Positions 46,860 through 58,812 of a stretch of 64,000 nucleotides of DNA are shown here, piece after piece (position 1 is the stretch's first letter; every line of letters begins with the position of its first letter). The notes under the pieces are model-generated. The model saw nothing but the letters and a program-made list of their open reading frames with translations, ran no database searches and was not told the origin of the DNA. A program made the translations under genes and the position numbers. The DNA comes from Pyxicephalus adspersus (taxonomy: Eukaryota; Chordata; Amphibia; Anura; Pyxicephalidae): NCBI RefSeq assembly GCF_032062135.1, contig NC_092859.1, positions 69,176,884-69,240,883 on the forward strand, written 5' to 3'.

Positions 46860-47530
46860 CTTGGCCTCTGACAAACAGGGGGTGGGGTGTGTTTGTTGGG
46901 TTTGGTATTGGTTACCTGTTTGTGTTCTTTGAGGTGGTCGTCACTGTCTTGTCTGGATAATCAGGCACTCCTACGTCCGGTGGGGAGCGAGGAGGGCAGA
47001 AGTGTGGCTGCATGGAAGACAGTTGGGTCTGTCCAGGGCAGAGGCAACCGTGCGGTGGATCAGAGTCCTGGGTATATGGAGTAGGGTGGTGCCAGAAATC
47101 CAAAAATTTGCGCCACTGGATTGTTAATGTAGGAGGTAATGATATGGGGTGCAGATCTATGAGGGAATTGATTAGAGATGTGAGACTGGACTTTTTGCCC
47201 TAAGGGATGGTTATAGTCTGGTCAGATATGGTAGCTAGAACTAGTTGAAGGGAGGTGCGGTCCATAGAAAAGCTTAATAAGGCTCAGAATAAAAGTTAAT
47301 AAGGAGGTTTGCTAGATTTGTGGCCCAGAATGGTGGGATAGTGGTGCGTCTCCGGGAATAGGGGGAGGAGACCTGGAGGTACCTGCACAGGGATGGTGTA
47401 CACCTTAAAGCCATAGGCACAGTTATGTGGTTTTTGGTGTTACAAGATGGGATGCAAGGAGCAATCTGTGTGTGGAGGGGTGCACAGGCATGAGGTATCC
47501 TGTCTGTGTGTTGAGGCGGTTGGGGTTTAG
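46860..47530 (+). pseudogene. SGNH-hydrolase-like domain of the element
   Basis: After the recombinase, VGFGIGY stands where an SGNH hydrolase would have GHS with the nucleophilic Ser, so Ser seems lost. HWIVNVGGNDMGCRSM (about 47116-47163) is the GGND block with the conserved Asn. Further on, after stops, HRDGVHLKAIGT (about 47384-47420) is the final block with Asp and His. Such hydrolase domains ride in some Ngaro and CR1 elements; their role is unclear. Several stops break it. Confidence 0.75.
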
Positions 47531-48130
47531 GTAGGTAAGAGTCATAATGGTAATTTTGGAAGGGCAACCCAGTGGTAGGGTGCCCCCTTAAGGGTGTTAC
47601 TGTGTGGGGCCACTGAGGTGGTGCTGGGCAGGTAGGGGCTTTGTGGTATTAATGAAAATTATACTTGGTTGGTATGGACTTTACCTTTCCTAGGCCTGCA
47701 GCCTGGTTGTTTTACGTTTGGAGCTAGTTGAGTGAAACTAGGGGGTTTATATTTTTTATATTTTTATAATTGGTTGAGTATTGGTTATATGTTAGGGTAT
47801 AGGTTAATGTGTATGTTAATTTGTATGTAAAGTTTATATGTGAATGCATGTTAATTTGTTTTTTAAACTTTAAATTATAGTTATTTATTGTTATTTATTA
47901 TTGAAAAGTGGTTTTATTTATTTGTTCAATAAACAGCTGCTTGCCAGCCATTTTAAGACCAGTAAGGTGTTGGTGTGTTTTTTTGGTGTAAAAGAGGGGA
48001 AGGTGATGGGTGGTAAGTTTGAGAGAGGTTTTTTGGTGTAAAAGGGGAGAGGTGCAGGAAAGGGGGCGAAGGTCCGAGCTACCCTGGTCATGTTGGTTTT
48101 CAGCCTTGAGGAAATGAACTCCTGTATACA

Positions 48131-48787
48131 GCGATATTTTCAGTTTGGAATCACTTGAATGAACTTTTAAATATCACATTAACACAAAAATCATTTTTGT
48201 TTTAATTTAAATTGGTGGTCTGTGATTTTTTGGTATTTTTTTAGTGTTGCCTCATTAAGTATAAATAAAATCCAATAGGCAATGTAGGATCAAGCAAAGT
48301 AAAACTTGTGTTTACCTTAAAAATACATGAAAAGCTGACAACTAGTAGTTTATTATCCATTTACAGGTCCATTATAAATGAAGCAAGTTACTTCAATCTA
48401 TGCAGCACTGCCAAAATGTAGATGTTATTTCAGGATACATCTTAAGGCTTTACTAGAGATCAAGTTCCCTCTATAAATTAATTCACTTGTAAAGGCTAAG
48501 AAAGTCACACACTTAGAAGTGGTCCCCAGGGCAGGTTGGAAGTACAACTTGGGAATGTTTGCCTCCTCCAGATGCGTCTCTTCTCACCAAATGAGAAGAA
48601 TGGGAAAAATGTGTGTTGCACAATCAGTGTGCTATTTAAACTTTTAATGACTGACATTATGCAATTTGCATGACTTAATAGCATAGTGTAATTTGTAAAG
48701 TACAATTCTTTAGTTAAAAAGTAAGCACTGTCTTGGTACCTAATTCAGATGAATATACCACCTAAAACTTAACGGCCTTAAAGAGAC
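48131..48787. other. No gene recognised
   Basis: AT-rich flank after the retrotransposon. Nothing identified. Confidence 0.5.
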
Positions 48788-48794
48788 ACTGGGG

Positions 48795-48980
48795 CTGATT
48801 TTTAGAAGGAGTCCTGTTCACTTAACAAATAAACTCTGCAAAGGGAATTTTTCCTTAGCTTAGCAAATTAAGCTTGGTTGGCTTTAGTCATCCAATCATG
48901 TTCAAGCAAAAATTATGCTTTTTTCACATTTCCTTGAACATCATTGGGTATTCATTGCAAACAATCTCAACTCCCTTAAA
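48795..48980. mobile_element. MITE-like repeat with internal palindrome
   Basis: CCAATCATGTTCAAGCAAAA (48891) is mirrored by TTTCCTTGAACATCATTGG (48928-48946) with a one-base deletion. AGCTTAGCAAATTAAGC stands to the left. This resembles a common frog repeat from memory. Confidence 0.6.
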
Positions 48981-49855
48981 AAAAAACCTATTGTTTTCTC
49001 GCACATGCAGGGTAAAGGACCATCTCAACCCCCTTATGTTCCCCTTGCCAGTGCTCTCTCTCTCTGCTCCTTTCTCATTTTCAGCTGGCAACACCACCTG
49101 CCACTTCCAGATATAGGGGAAGCATAAGACCTGCTCCTCTGTGGCAGTGCTCAGCCCTACCAGCAAATTCTTAGGTACAAGCACTGTTATATGACTGAGA
49201 TAATGACATTGCTGTTTCCCAATTCACAGACTCTGGTTGCAATGAAAGACGAATCAGCAAGAATGATTACAAATTAGCCCTGACACCCCATAGCTTTTGT
49301 GGGGATTTGCTTCTAAGGAGAAGAGTAGTTGTGAGCCTATTGCATTGCCCTACTTAGCCAAAGAATAGGTTTACGTTAGGTTATCATACAAGGTGTTGCC
49401 AAACAGGTTTAAAACATACCTGTGTGCAAGAAACATGGATTGCTTTTCTTTTTAAAATGCTAGTCATCAGGCTGTCATGCTAACCCAGTTGCTTCTGTAG
49501 TGTTTGCTGGGCCAAAGTAGACTGACTTTTCTATGACTTTCCTGATCTGCAAGCTTAAGCCAGGTCAGTGTCTTCGGAAAGGAAAAAAAGATGGTGTAGA
49601 AACATAACAGGTATTTTCAAAGCTGGCTATTTTTAGGATACTAGCAAACACATCTTGGGTGCTGCATTGTTAACACTTTAGGATTTGGGACAATTTTAAG
49701 ACCATCATTTGGATCATATTCCTATGTTAATACAATAACGATAAAACAAACCCATCTTTTTCTGTCTTTTCTACCCATCTTCTTCTATGTTTTGAAACCA
49801 TCAATATTTCCCACCACTACATATTCCCCTCCTATTGTGTGTAAATTCCTCCACC
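48981..49855. other. No gene recognised
   Basis: Mixed AT-rich DNA with a TC-rich run near 49054-49070. No gene. Confidence 0.5.
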
Positions 49856-49857
49856 TA

Positions 49858-49996
49858 CTAGATTGTAAGCTCTTGGGGGCAGGGTCCTCTCCTCCTGTTT
49901 CACTGTCTGTATTAGTCTGTCATTTGCAACCCCTATTTAATGTACAGCTCTGCGTAATATGTTGGCGCTATATAAATCCTGTTTATTATTAATAAT
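49858..49996 (-). mobile_element. SINE-like repeat, reversed
   Basis: TAGATTGTAAGCTCTTGGGG, GGGTCCTCTCCTCCTG, GCAACCCCTATTTAATGTAC and GGCGCTATATAAATCCTG are in the reverse order of the repeat at 30310. The A-rich tail at 50000 is the head on this strand. Confidence 0.78.
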
Positions 49997-49999
49997 AAC

Positions 50000-51925
50000 A
50001 AAAAAAAAAAAAATATATGTGTAATAACTTGTTTTCAAATCAAAACACATTTTGAAGAAGATGTCACTTTTGAATTAAATATGTTAAATATATATGTTAT
50101 AGCAATCCTTTTAAAGTTTGTGAATTTGATTCTTTTCTCCAAGGTAAAAGCAGAAAGGTCTTTTAAATACTCACTGTAACAATTCTTCCTAGATGTGAAG
50201 TGCATTACCTTAAGGCAATGGTAAGACAGGAAATGAAGCCACTAGGTTTACAAGAAATTAAAGTGTGATTCACAGTACAAAATCTACTGTCCATATTTTG
50301 CATTCAGAAACAAGTGTGAACTTGTGTCTAAATATATGTAGGTATTTTAAAAAGAATCTCACACAAATCAATCCATAGTCTGTGACATTTTTCTATGCTT
50401 TTTTTTTCTGACAGTCCTTATGGTAATTACAGATAAGTTTTCTGTGTATACCTAATTGACATTTACAATTTACTTAAAGGGAAATGTCAAGATAGAACAA
50501 TAAAAAGGAAGTTGTGAAAAGCTTTGGACATTTTTAAAATATTTTTTTTCAAAAAAATCTGTGAATTTAAATTCACAGTCTTCACAGTAAGATCCAATAA
50601 ATGGCAACATGTTAATCTGTATATCTGTGCTGATGGGTTTCACTGTTTCTGGCTAAACACTAGAGGACAGAAGAGTGGCTGCAAAGCTTCCTGTCCATAT
50701 TTAAAAAAAAGGCCCATGATTCTTTGCATTGTGTTCTCAGATCTCTACTGAACATTGGGGTGGCTACAAATGAAGAGATTCTGAGCAGAAAATGAATTGT
50801 AGCCCTAGGTATAAAGGGTATGTAATTGCAAATGATACATGTTTTTTATGGAGACTGAAGACATAGTTCCTACATTTCTTCCTACTGTAGTTTTAAAAAT
50901 TTTATCAAATGCACCATCTGTGTCATTAAAATACACATAATTTAGATTGTAAACATGGGGTATACTAATTGTTTTACATAACATTCTAGTTTTAATAATT
51001 TAGAGTAAGATACATATTACCGTATGTATTCTGCGCCATTTGTTCCAATATATTTGTAAAAATTATTCAAAAACAACGACAACAATATCGCTTTTTCCAA
51101 GCTGTGTACATTTGTGCATCATTGCCAACCCTGACTTTTGCTGTTTACAGAAGTTATATAATTTGACTGTGTTTGGGTGCTAAAATATGCATATGAGGAT
51201 TGTTTTAATAAATATAAATTTGCAGGATGAAAATATTCAGAAAGTGAGAGTGTGCATTACAGACATATTTAACCTCTAGTTCATACATAGCAATTAAAAT
51301 GATTGATTGAAAGAAAACATTCTTTAATGAGGCTAAAGTAGGCAATCCAGAGCCAATAAAAATGAAAGAGATTATTAAATACATTGTCATATAAAGTAAA
51401 AATACCAAGCCATGTGGCCCAAAATTTTAAAAATTACAGAAGAGCTTACTGTTACTATTCATTTTAGTATACCAGGCTTGTTCAACATATGGTAAGCCGG
51501 ACAAAATCTGGCACTGCATGCCGCATTGCTAAGTCTGCAAAAATTTCTGTTCTGGAAACCTGGGAAATGCTACCTGAGCCCTACAAAGTGCTGCCTGAGC
51601 CTAGAAGAGCCATTGCTTGCTATATTCATCTCAGTGAGTAAGCCATATAAAGTAAATAGCCCATGTGAGCACCAGAATATAGTGGCCATATGTTCATAGA
51701 AAGGTGATTAATTTATTCAAATATTAAGTTCACAAAAAGTGGAACAACCAGAAATGAATTCCCACATAAGTCCTACATAAACTATGCATTGCTGTGCTGT
51801 TATCTACTGTATATGTGGTATTTTATTAAAATTTTATGGTGAGAAAGTGAGTTTTATAACCTAAATAAGCAAGTCTATAATAATGTGTGAAAGGAAGATA
51901 AGTTTAGTTATGATAATTCTCTTAG
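50000..51925. other. No gene recognised
   Basis: AT-rich, mostly unique-looking sequence. No coding feature. Confidence 0.5.
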
Positions 51926-51929
51926 ATTG

Positions 51930-52022
51930 TAAACTCTTTCAGGCAGGGTCCTCTCCTCCTCCAGTGTCAGGTCTCTAGGTAATGTACAGTGCTGCGTAAT
52001 ATGTTGGCACTATAAATATATA
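51930..52022 (-). mobile_element. SINE-like repeat, reversed, diverged
   Basis: GATTGTAAACTCTTTCAGGC, GGGTCCTCTCCTCCTCC and GCTGCGTAATATGTTGGCAC repeat the words of the copy at 49858 with a middle deletion. Confidence 0.72.
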
Positions 52023-55000
52023 GTATAGTAATAGGAATATTTGTCCTTCAAAGTTTTTTTTAACACACAGTGAATCTCCCATTACTCACTAGCTTTTTTT
52101 TCAATGAGAACTGACATTTTAGGAGGAAACACACTTTTTCATGGGAGTTAGTCCTCATTTGAAAAATCTAAGTTGACTGAATGATTCTACTTTTTGCTAT
52201 CTGTTTTGCTTCCTCTGCCACTATCTATGGTCCCAGCACCATTGATCTCTCCACACACTTATTTCATATTGGTTGGTAAACAAGAGGCCATACAGAGGGA
52301 GGAACTTGCTGAACAGAACTGTTTTTACTGTTGCTTGGTTAGACATGTGTTAAGAAACACTTTCAGTAAAAGATTTTTCAGTAAATGTTATTTTTCTACT
52401 TTCCCTAGCCTAGGGCATGCCCAATCTTTATAGTAGTCATCATCTTCCAGTTATCCAATGACATTTGTTTTATCTGTCTTTAAGCTGTATACCTCCTTGA
52501 CAGCTGGTATATTACCCGGCATTTTAGTTATTTTTATTAAATAATTTATTTTATTAGCAAATATGGAATATAATTGTATTTAACATTTAGTTCCATAACA
52601 TTTCATTCAGTATCTGGCCGTACTATATTCAAATTTTAATACACTTTCCCAAATTGTCAGTATGGGCTAATTAAATAGGAAGGGATGTTGCCAGGAAATA
52701 AAGGACACAGATGTGTGTTTGTGAAGAATACATGGAGATGCAGGATGGAAGGAAGAGTGAGCAGTGAATTACATAACAAGAACATCAATTTGACAATCTC
52801 AGTAGTATGATTAGAGTACCTGATTTACAACTAATTATCTTTGCATATTATTGTTGAATACTTAAACCAAAGTAAATTGTTTATGGTTAAGTTCTTTTGT
52901 ATGCATATGTGTGGCTAGATTCCTCCTTTACCTAACAACATATTCACATTTTTGTAAACCTTTTTATTTTTTCATTCGGTAAAGATGTCTTTTATTGCAC
53001 CTTATTTTGTGTAAATCCATGTAATTTATTGAAGATTGCCATACAATCATTTACACCTGTTTTAAATTGAAGTGAGCATTGCTTTTGAAATATTAGCTAA
53101 TTAAACAGATTGCCAAGAAGGAATAAATATGAAGAAAATCACTAAAGAACAGGGGGCGTGCAACCTGCGTGCGTGGGCTAAAGACTGTCTATGCATATCT
53201 GTTAAAAGTGAGCTTGCCGAGTGAGCTCCTTCTTTGAATCGTGCTTGGAGTAATGAGGTCTGGAATCCTTCTTCAAACCTAAATCTTCCTCATTTTTCTA
53301 AAATAAGGAAAAGGCTAAGTTGAAAATTATATTATCAAAAAATGAACTTACAGTGTTTCGAGATACTACAAATGCTCTGTAAATCAAGTATTCAACCTGC
53401 AGTGGTGTGAAGTATCTGAAGAGCACTGAAGACAATACTAAAGATTTGTATAAGTTTTATAAACAAATCTAATGATGCCATAACAGAGAAAAATGCTGTA
53501 TACCTGTAAGTAGGGTCAGAAGACAGGCCACTGTTATTTCCCATTGGCAGGACAGTGTTAAATCATATAATAGGAAAGCAAGGCATGAACTTTTCTAAAT
53601 ACAGCTGTGGATTTGTGTACTTAATGTGGGTGTTACAAGAGAGAAAAAACATGGGATCCATAATCCAGCTTTGCTTAGGATGTGGAAACAAATGGTTGGG
53701 AGCGGTAAGTTTAGTCACATCAGATTTTTTTGTCAAAGACTAGTGCACATAGATAGAAATTGTAATACTGCAAAGATTGACTGGCAGCAGGCCATTGTAT
53801 CGATACCAACACAAAGAGAGAACAGGATTCTTTGGAAAGCTGTGTCTTTGGATTTGAGTATTACACAACGGTGGACACCCTACAACGCTTTTGCAGCCAG
53901 TGAAAGCCAGATAGTGAGATAACTGTGATCAATGATATGTGTGCATTGGCATAGTTGGAAGGAACATATAATCTGCTTTGTTTTTACTCTTTTAATGTAA
54001 TAAACATTGAGAGGTGGAGTAGGCAGACCAGATGACAAAGCAGAATGAGATAAGGCAAACCAGAAGCAACGAAAAATAGGAAAAGCTCAGATAATTTTGT
54101 AATGGCACCTGGTACAAAGTCCCTTCCTCCAGAACATATGAGGGTCAAAATGGAATTTCTTTCTCCTATGAAGGGTTTATTTTCCCCTTTTCTGGACAAA
54201 TACTCTCAAAGCTGCTGAGAAATGCTTTCTAGAGTTTTGTTTGTGTTTTATTAGTAAATATGTGCACAACTGTGACTATTATATTCATAAACACTAAACC
54301 ATTTACTCTTTATGATTTTCCTTTATCAAAAGGAAATGATTAGAAAGTTCAATATGGAAAATTATTTCCCTGAGCCACAGTCTACTGGGGAATGTCTTAG
54401 CATTTATCATACATACTGAGATAGAACAGACCTGTCTTGTTGAACACAGATCTTGTGAACCCTTTTACTAAGAAGATTTGTTACATTAGCCAGGATGTCT
54501 GTGAATCACACTTACATCACACAGACAGAAAAATACTTTTGATCTCTGAATAACTGTTTCTTTATTACTCTACTGTGTAAAACACTGAATATAAAGAATG
54601 GGGGCAAATACAACATGTAATAAAAATTTCCCTGCTTTCTACACATATAAAAGCAACACTGTTTTTATTCTTTTTGATCTATTCATTACAAATTTCTACT
54701 GTTTAAATAGTTATGATCATTTGCAGACTTTACAAAAAACTCTACAAAATATATTTGATAAAAAGACAAACATAAAATAGAAACATTATATATATATAAT
54801 AAAGAAATGATAATATATTGGTTTTGTCAACTATTAATCAATAAATACAATAATTTCACTAGGGCCAGTCATCAAGCTGGACAGCCCTTACTCGATAGTT
54901 AGATCTACTATGTCTTTTGTTGTCAACCCATGTGCATTACATTGGTTTTGCTTGGTATGCAACTCCTACCAAAAATGGTAATGTGAAAGCTTTGGGAAGA

Positions 55001-55362
55001 AGCAGGATTGCAGAACTTAGACTTCAAGGGTAAAAAAACAAGATATTAGAAATAATAGGATGAAGAAGACAGAGAGCAGGGTTTTTGTGTGGCCAAAGTA
55101 TGTGTTTATTCTTAATTATGCAAGGTATAGTACAAAGTGTGGCATCAGTACAGTACACTATATTACATACAGTAGCTGTTCAAAACACATATACAAAGCA
55201 TACATATAGTAGTGGCATAGTAAACAAATGTTCCTTAATGGTGGTAGAGGGAAACACTGTCTATACAAATGATACGCTGGTTTCACAGTCTTATAACAGA
55301 CAATTGCTAATTGCTGGTTGTAAATGTTTGCCATATTAGAATGTTCAATATTGTTGGTTAAA
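52023..55362. other. No gene recognised
   Basis: AT-rich sequence. A short TA repeat at 54789-54799. Frames at 53555-53922 have no known domain. Confidence 0.5.
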
Positions 55363-55405
55363 ACACCCAACGCATTTCGCATTCAAAGGCTTCCTTTAGG
55401 GGTAT
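55363..55405 (-). ncRNA. Decayed hammerhead-ribozyme-like motif with stem I
   Basis: On the minus strand: ATACCC, CTAAAGGA (core box altered by one insertion), a weak stem II, GCGAAA, TGCG, TT and GGGTGT. The outer ACCC/GGGT pair, GAAA and the UH position (TT) are kept. Confidence 0.42.
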
Positions 55406-55446
55406 GTTTGATAACGGTAATATTGTGGTTGATAAGGTTTAAGGTG

Positions 55447-55525
55447 ATAACTAGTGTTGGTGTTCCAATTCAGGTTGTCCTTATTTTCAACCCAAAAATA
55501 ACTGTTCGAATTGACCCCTGAAAAA
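55447..55525. repeat. Fragment of the ATTCG repeat family
   Basis: CTAGTGTTGGTGTTCCAATT, CAACCCAAAAATAACTG and TTCGAATTGACCC resemble the repeat at 35152. Confidence 0.5.
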
Positions 55526-55653
55526 AAATGAGATTTAACGTAAAAAATTTGGATAAAAAAAAAAATAAAAATTAATGTTAAATTAATTTATTGAGTGTTT
55601 GTGTTTATTTAATTTTTTTTTTTACAGGTTATCCCACAATGACATGATATCTC

Positions 55654-55748
55654 TTACTCTGTAACACTTTCCAGGAAAGTAATATTGTGATACATTTGTT
55701 ACAAAAATGTAACAAATGTATCATATTACTGTGCGTGTTACAGAGTAA
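55654..55748. mobile_element. 95-bp palindromic MITE
   Basis: The ends TTACTCTGTAACAC (55654-55667) and GTGTTACAGAGTAA (55735-55748) are exact inverses. The core GATACATTTGTTACA (55689-55703) and TGTAACAAATGTATC (55708-55722) is a perfect 15-bp stem with a 4-base loop. Almost the whole element can fold on itself. Confidence 0.8.
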
Positions 55749-55756
55749 ATCTGCGT

Positions 55757-55922
55757 ACACAGGTCAGATTTTTCTCGCCCGATATCTGGCCGATGCCGAT
55801 TATCGGGCGAGAAAAATCTGGCGTGTGTACAGCCGGCGTCGTCCATCGTCCGAACGACCGTCCTGGCGGATCCACGGAGGATGAACGACGACCAAGCCTA
55901 ATGCAAGGGAAGGGGGAGAGCG
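55757..55922. repeat. GC-rich repeat with perfect 20-bp hairpin
   Basis: CAGATTTTTCTCGCCCGATA (55765-55784) and its exact inverse at 55801-55820 form a hairpin; GTACAC/GTGTAC-like words lie outside it. CpG-rich sequence follows. It resembles a common frog repeat from memory. Confidence 0.72.
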
Positions 55923-56381
55923 CGCAGCAGGGTGCCGCTCCGTCGCTCTCCCCCTCCCCTCTCCATAGAGCAGAACGGTGGTACATTTGCTGCAGCCAGT
56001 GCAGGTGGATTCGCTATGAATCTGATAGCATTTAGTTACCTGCTGGCATCGAACGGAGATTGACTAAGTATAGTATGTAGATCGTGAAACCATAGATGTG
56101 ATGTACTTGGCAATTTGTATTTGTGGATTTGCAGCAGGGTGCCGCTCCGTCACTCTCCCCCTCCCCTCTCCATAGAGCAGAAAAAGAGGTACATTAGAGC
56201 AGAAAAAGAGGTACATTTGCTGCAACCAGTGCAGGTGGATTCGCTATGAATCTGATAGCATTTAGTTACCTGCTGGCATCGAACAGAGATGTAAGTATAA
56301 GATGTAAGTGTAAGATGAGTAAGTATAGTATGTAGATCGTGAAACCATAGATGTGATGTACTTGGCAATTTGTATTTGTGG
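55923..56381. repeat. Tandem duplication of about 208 bp spanning repeat and Penelope sequence
   Basis: GCAGCAGGGTGCCGCTCCGT occurs at 55923 and 56131, and both copies run on to CTTGGCAATTTGTATTTGTG. The second copy is longer because AGAGCAGAAAAAGAGGTACA... (22 bp) is doubled at 56174-56217 and a TAAGTATAAGATG-type stretch expanded near 56289-56325. Confidence 0.93.
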
Positions 56382-56680
56382 AAAATTTTCTGTGGGAAAA
56401 ACAAGGAGACCTTTTCAGAGGCGTATTTATGAACATATCTATTGCATTCAGAATGGGCGAATTCTTCACTAACCCCACTAAGTCATCATATGGGCCATTC
56501 GTCATCATTTTAACGCTGGTGAGTTAAAATTCACAGCTTTAGACAGATTGTATCTGGATCCATGAAGGGGGTGATTTGCATAGATTTCTGCTGCAAAAAG
56601 AAGCTAAATGGATATTCAAACTAAATGAAAACTCAATACCTGGTGTTAAATTTTGGGTTTAAACTCTCTTCTTTAATTTT
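56346..56680 (+). pseudogene. Penelope-like retroelement, GIY-YIG endonuclease domain
   Basis: The plus strand gives YLAICICGKFSVGKTRR, then RRIYEHIYCIQNGRI, then IRHHFNAGELKFTALD and LLQKEAKWIFKLNENSIPG. This is the layout of the C-terminal GIY-YIG endonuclease of Penelope-like elements (CxCGxxYVGKT, then R..EH, then a late catalytic Glu in LLxxEAxWI), with Ser in place of the usual Tyr. Stops interrupt it near 56477 and 56562. No reverse transcriptase is found upstream, where the tandem duplication lies. The Neptune group, known from frogs, is a likely home. Confidence 0.72.
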
Positions 56681-57407
56681 TTTAATGTTCTTGTATGTAT
56701 ATGTGGGTATAAAATATGATAGAAAAAAAATGTGTTACATTGTAAAATGTCAATATGGTAACTAAACATAATACGTGCAATGTGTTTGTATTTTTTATTA
56801 TTCATTTTGATGACTTTGTCTGGGCACAGGAGGTCCCTGTGCTTGATGGGGCCCAAAGCCCCATGCATAGATTTGCTTTATGATGCATAGGGAATTTAAG
56901 ACCCAGGAGGAACTTGCATTCCACCTATAGCTAACTTTGCGCTCCATTAAGCAGCAGCTGTTACTTACAGAGCCACCATATTGACAGATATCTGCCACTT
57001 TCTTTTATGGGTGGTGCTGCAGGCCTTTACAGTGCGGCCACGGATGTAGGGATCTCCTTCTTTTTCTTCAACAGGTTGGCACGTACAAGTGGTTGTCTCC
57101 ATGAGAAAGGTTGATCAGTGTTTAAGTGCAGCACAGAAAGGTTGATCTAGTGAGCACCTTTGAATGCATACATTCCTTGGGGCAGATTTCTGCATTGGCT
57201 TTTAATTGAAAAGATTAGGGAGAGCTTTAGTGACTTCTGAATAAGAAATTAAAGATATGTATGAGCTTTTGTACATGGAGGATAAGGACCTAATATAGTT
57301 TGTTGTTACACTTCAATGTAATTATTATAAAGAAGAATATAAATTATTAATAAATGAAGGATTATGATCTGTATGAATTGTTAGCCATTTGAGATAAGCA
57401 TTTAGAG
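56681..57407. other. No gene recognised
   Basis: AT-rich flank of the Penelope fragment. No coding feature seen. Confidence 0.5.
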
Positions 57408-57785
57408 TATATTAGTGAAATGTCATTATTGCAAGGTCAGTTTTTCATTATCATGGATGCATTGTTTTATCAAGAGTATGAAAACTTAATGTAAAAATTG
57501 GAGGAAAATGGAAAAAATACTGAGTTGAAATGGGTTAGGACACCTTTGCACAGTTAGGTGGTCGTATATTTAATAATTTATTAATATTTAATAATTTCAA
57601 ATTTATATGGATGCACGTATATTATATCAGTGAAATGTTGGTATTGTAAGGTCAGTGTTCCATTATTGTGGATGTGTTGCTTCAACGGTATGATTCCTTA
57701 ATTTAAAATTGGAGGAAAATGTCAAGGTTTGAGTTTAAATGGTTGAAGACACGATTGTACATGGTAGATGTATATTTATTAATTT
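57408..57785. repeat. Diverged tandem repeat, about 214-bp period, two copies
   Basis: TATATTAGTGAAATGTCATT at 57408 and TATATCAGTGAAATGTTGGT near 57623 start similar segments. Both contain GCAAGGTCAGT/GTAAGGTCAGT, CATTAT, ATGGATG/GTGGATG and ATTGGAGGAAAATG. Identity is moderate, so it is old. Confidence 0.75.
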
Positions 57786-58812
57786 GAAATTATTATGAAT
57801 GCACACATACAAACAGAATGTTCACTATGAATTTTTGACATCATTAATTGATTTTAATTGATTCAAGAATAAATAAATGTTTATACATTGTTTAACACAG
57901 GATGTCAATTGTTTAAGTTACATTAATCTGGTAAGTGAAGTGTGCACTTGCTACAGTGCAATTTGATTTTTTTTCTCTATTCTATTGTATAATAATATAT
58001 AATTGATTTTAAAACAAAAGTTGGGAATTATTGTGAATGTAGATTATGTTATAAAGCGGTAAGTGGCACGGCATTCATTTTTTTTTCAACATAGCTCCCT
58101 CACAGATTTCATAAAACATCAGACACTTACGAAATGCAGCCAAATTCTGAATCCCGCTGCTTTAGCAGTCAAATTCCAATAATGATGATGGAAAACCTCA
58201 CTGTGGGTCTCCACAATAGAGATTAAAATTTTGAGAATACTTGGTATATTGGAAAGAATTCCTTGATTCGCCAAAATATGGGCGATATGCCAGCTCCCAA
58301 CCTTCATACTAATGGCAACTGTTTCAAATTGCAGTCTTATTAGATAACCAATATGTTTATATTTCCTGCTATGACCTTTAGATTTGTCATTCCTATAAGT
58401 TTCCTACATGGTAAAACATGTACTACGTTCTTGGCTGTGTATTGATGTTGTAACCCTTGTTATTTCCTTTTTCTGTTCCTTATTATATTGGTGTATTAAA
58501 ATATATTAAATTAAAGAATGCCATTAAAAAAAAGTGGTAGGTATTGGGTTTGAAGGTTTTTCATATGTTTGTTATGAAATCCTTTTATAATTGGAAACTT
58601 ATTATTAGTGCCTATACCTGTCTTTAGGAGATTCCTGCTGCTGCTGCTGTTTTGTTCTCGCACCTAGTACCATGTTAGGAGGAAGACCTGTCTAGGATGA
58701 GGTTTATCATAAATATGTAAACGTGTTGTTATTGTTCTAATGAATATATTGTTGCATATTTAATGATATGTTTAAAAATTCATTGCATTGTAACAATTTT
58801 AAATCTTATTTC
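57786..58812. other. No gene recognised
   Basis: AT-rich sequence with a short CTG run at about 58637-58650. No gene. Confidence 0.5.

Larger units (their letters stand above)
44560..48130 (+). mobile_element. Tyrosine-recombinase retrotransposon (DIRS order, probably Ngaro-like), nearly complete but dead
   Basis: The plus strand reads, in order, a pol-like start (ERILKGEYADFFSLLPLP near 44578), reverse transcriptase, RNase H, tyrosine recombinase and an SGNH-hydrolase-like segment. A 3' region with AATAAA at 47928 follows. Reverse transcriptase plus tyrosine recombinase defines the DIRS order; a hydrolase after the recombinase is reported for Ngaro elements of fish and frogs. The 3' part has TTTTTTGGTGTAAAAG twice (about 47985 and 48031), possibly part of split direct repeats. 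Guanine-rich coding strand and longer frames set it apart from its AT-rich surroundings. The exact ends are not resolved. Confidence 0.85.
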
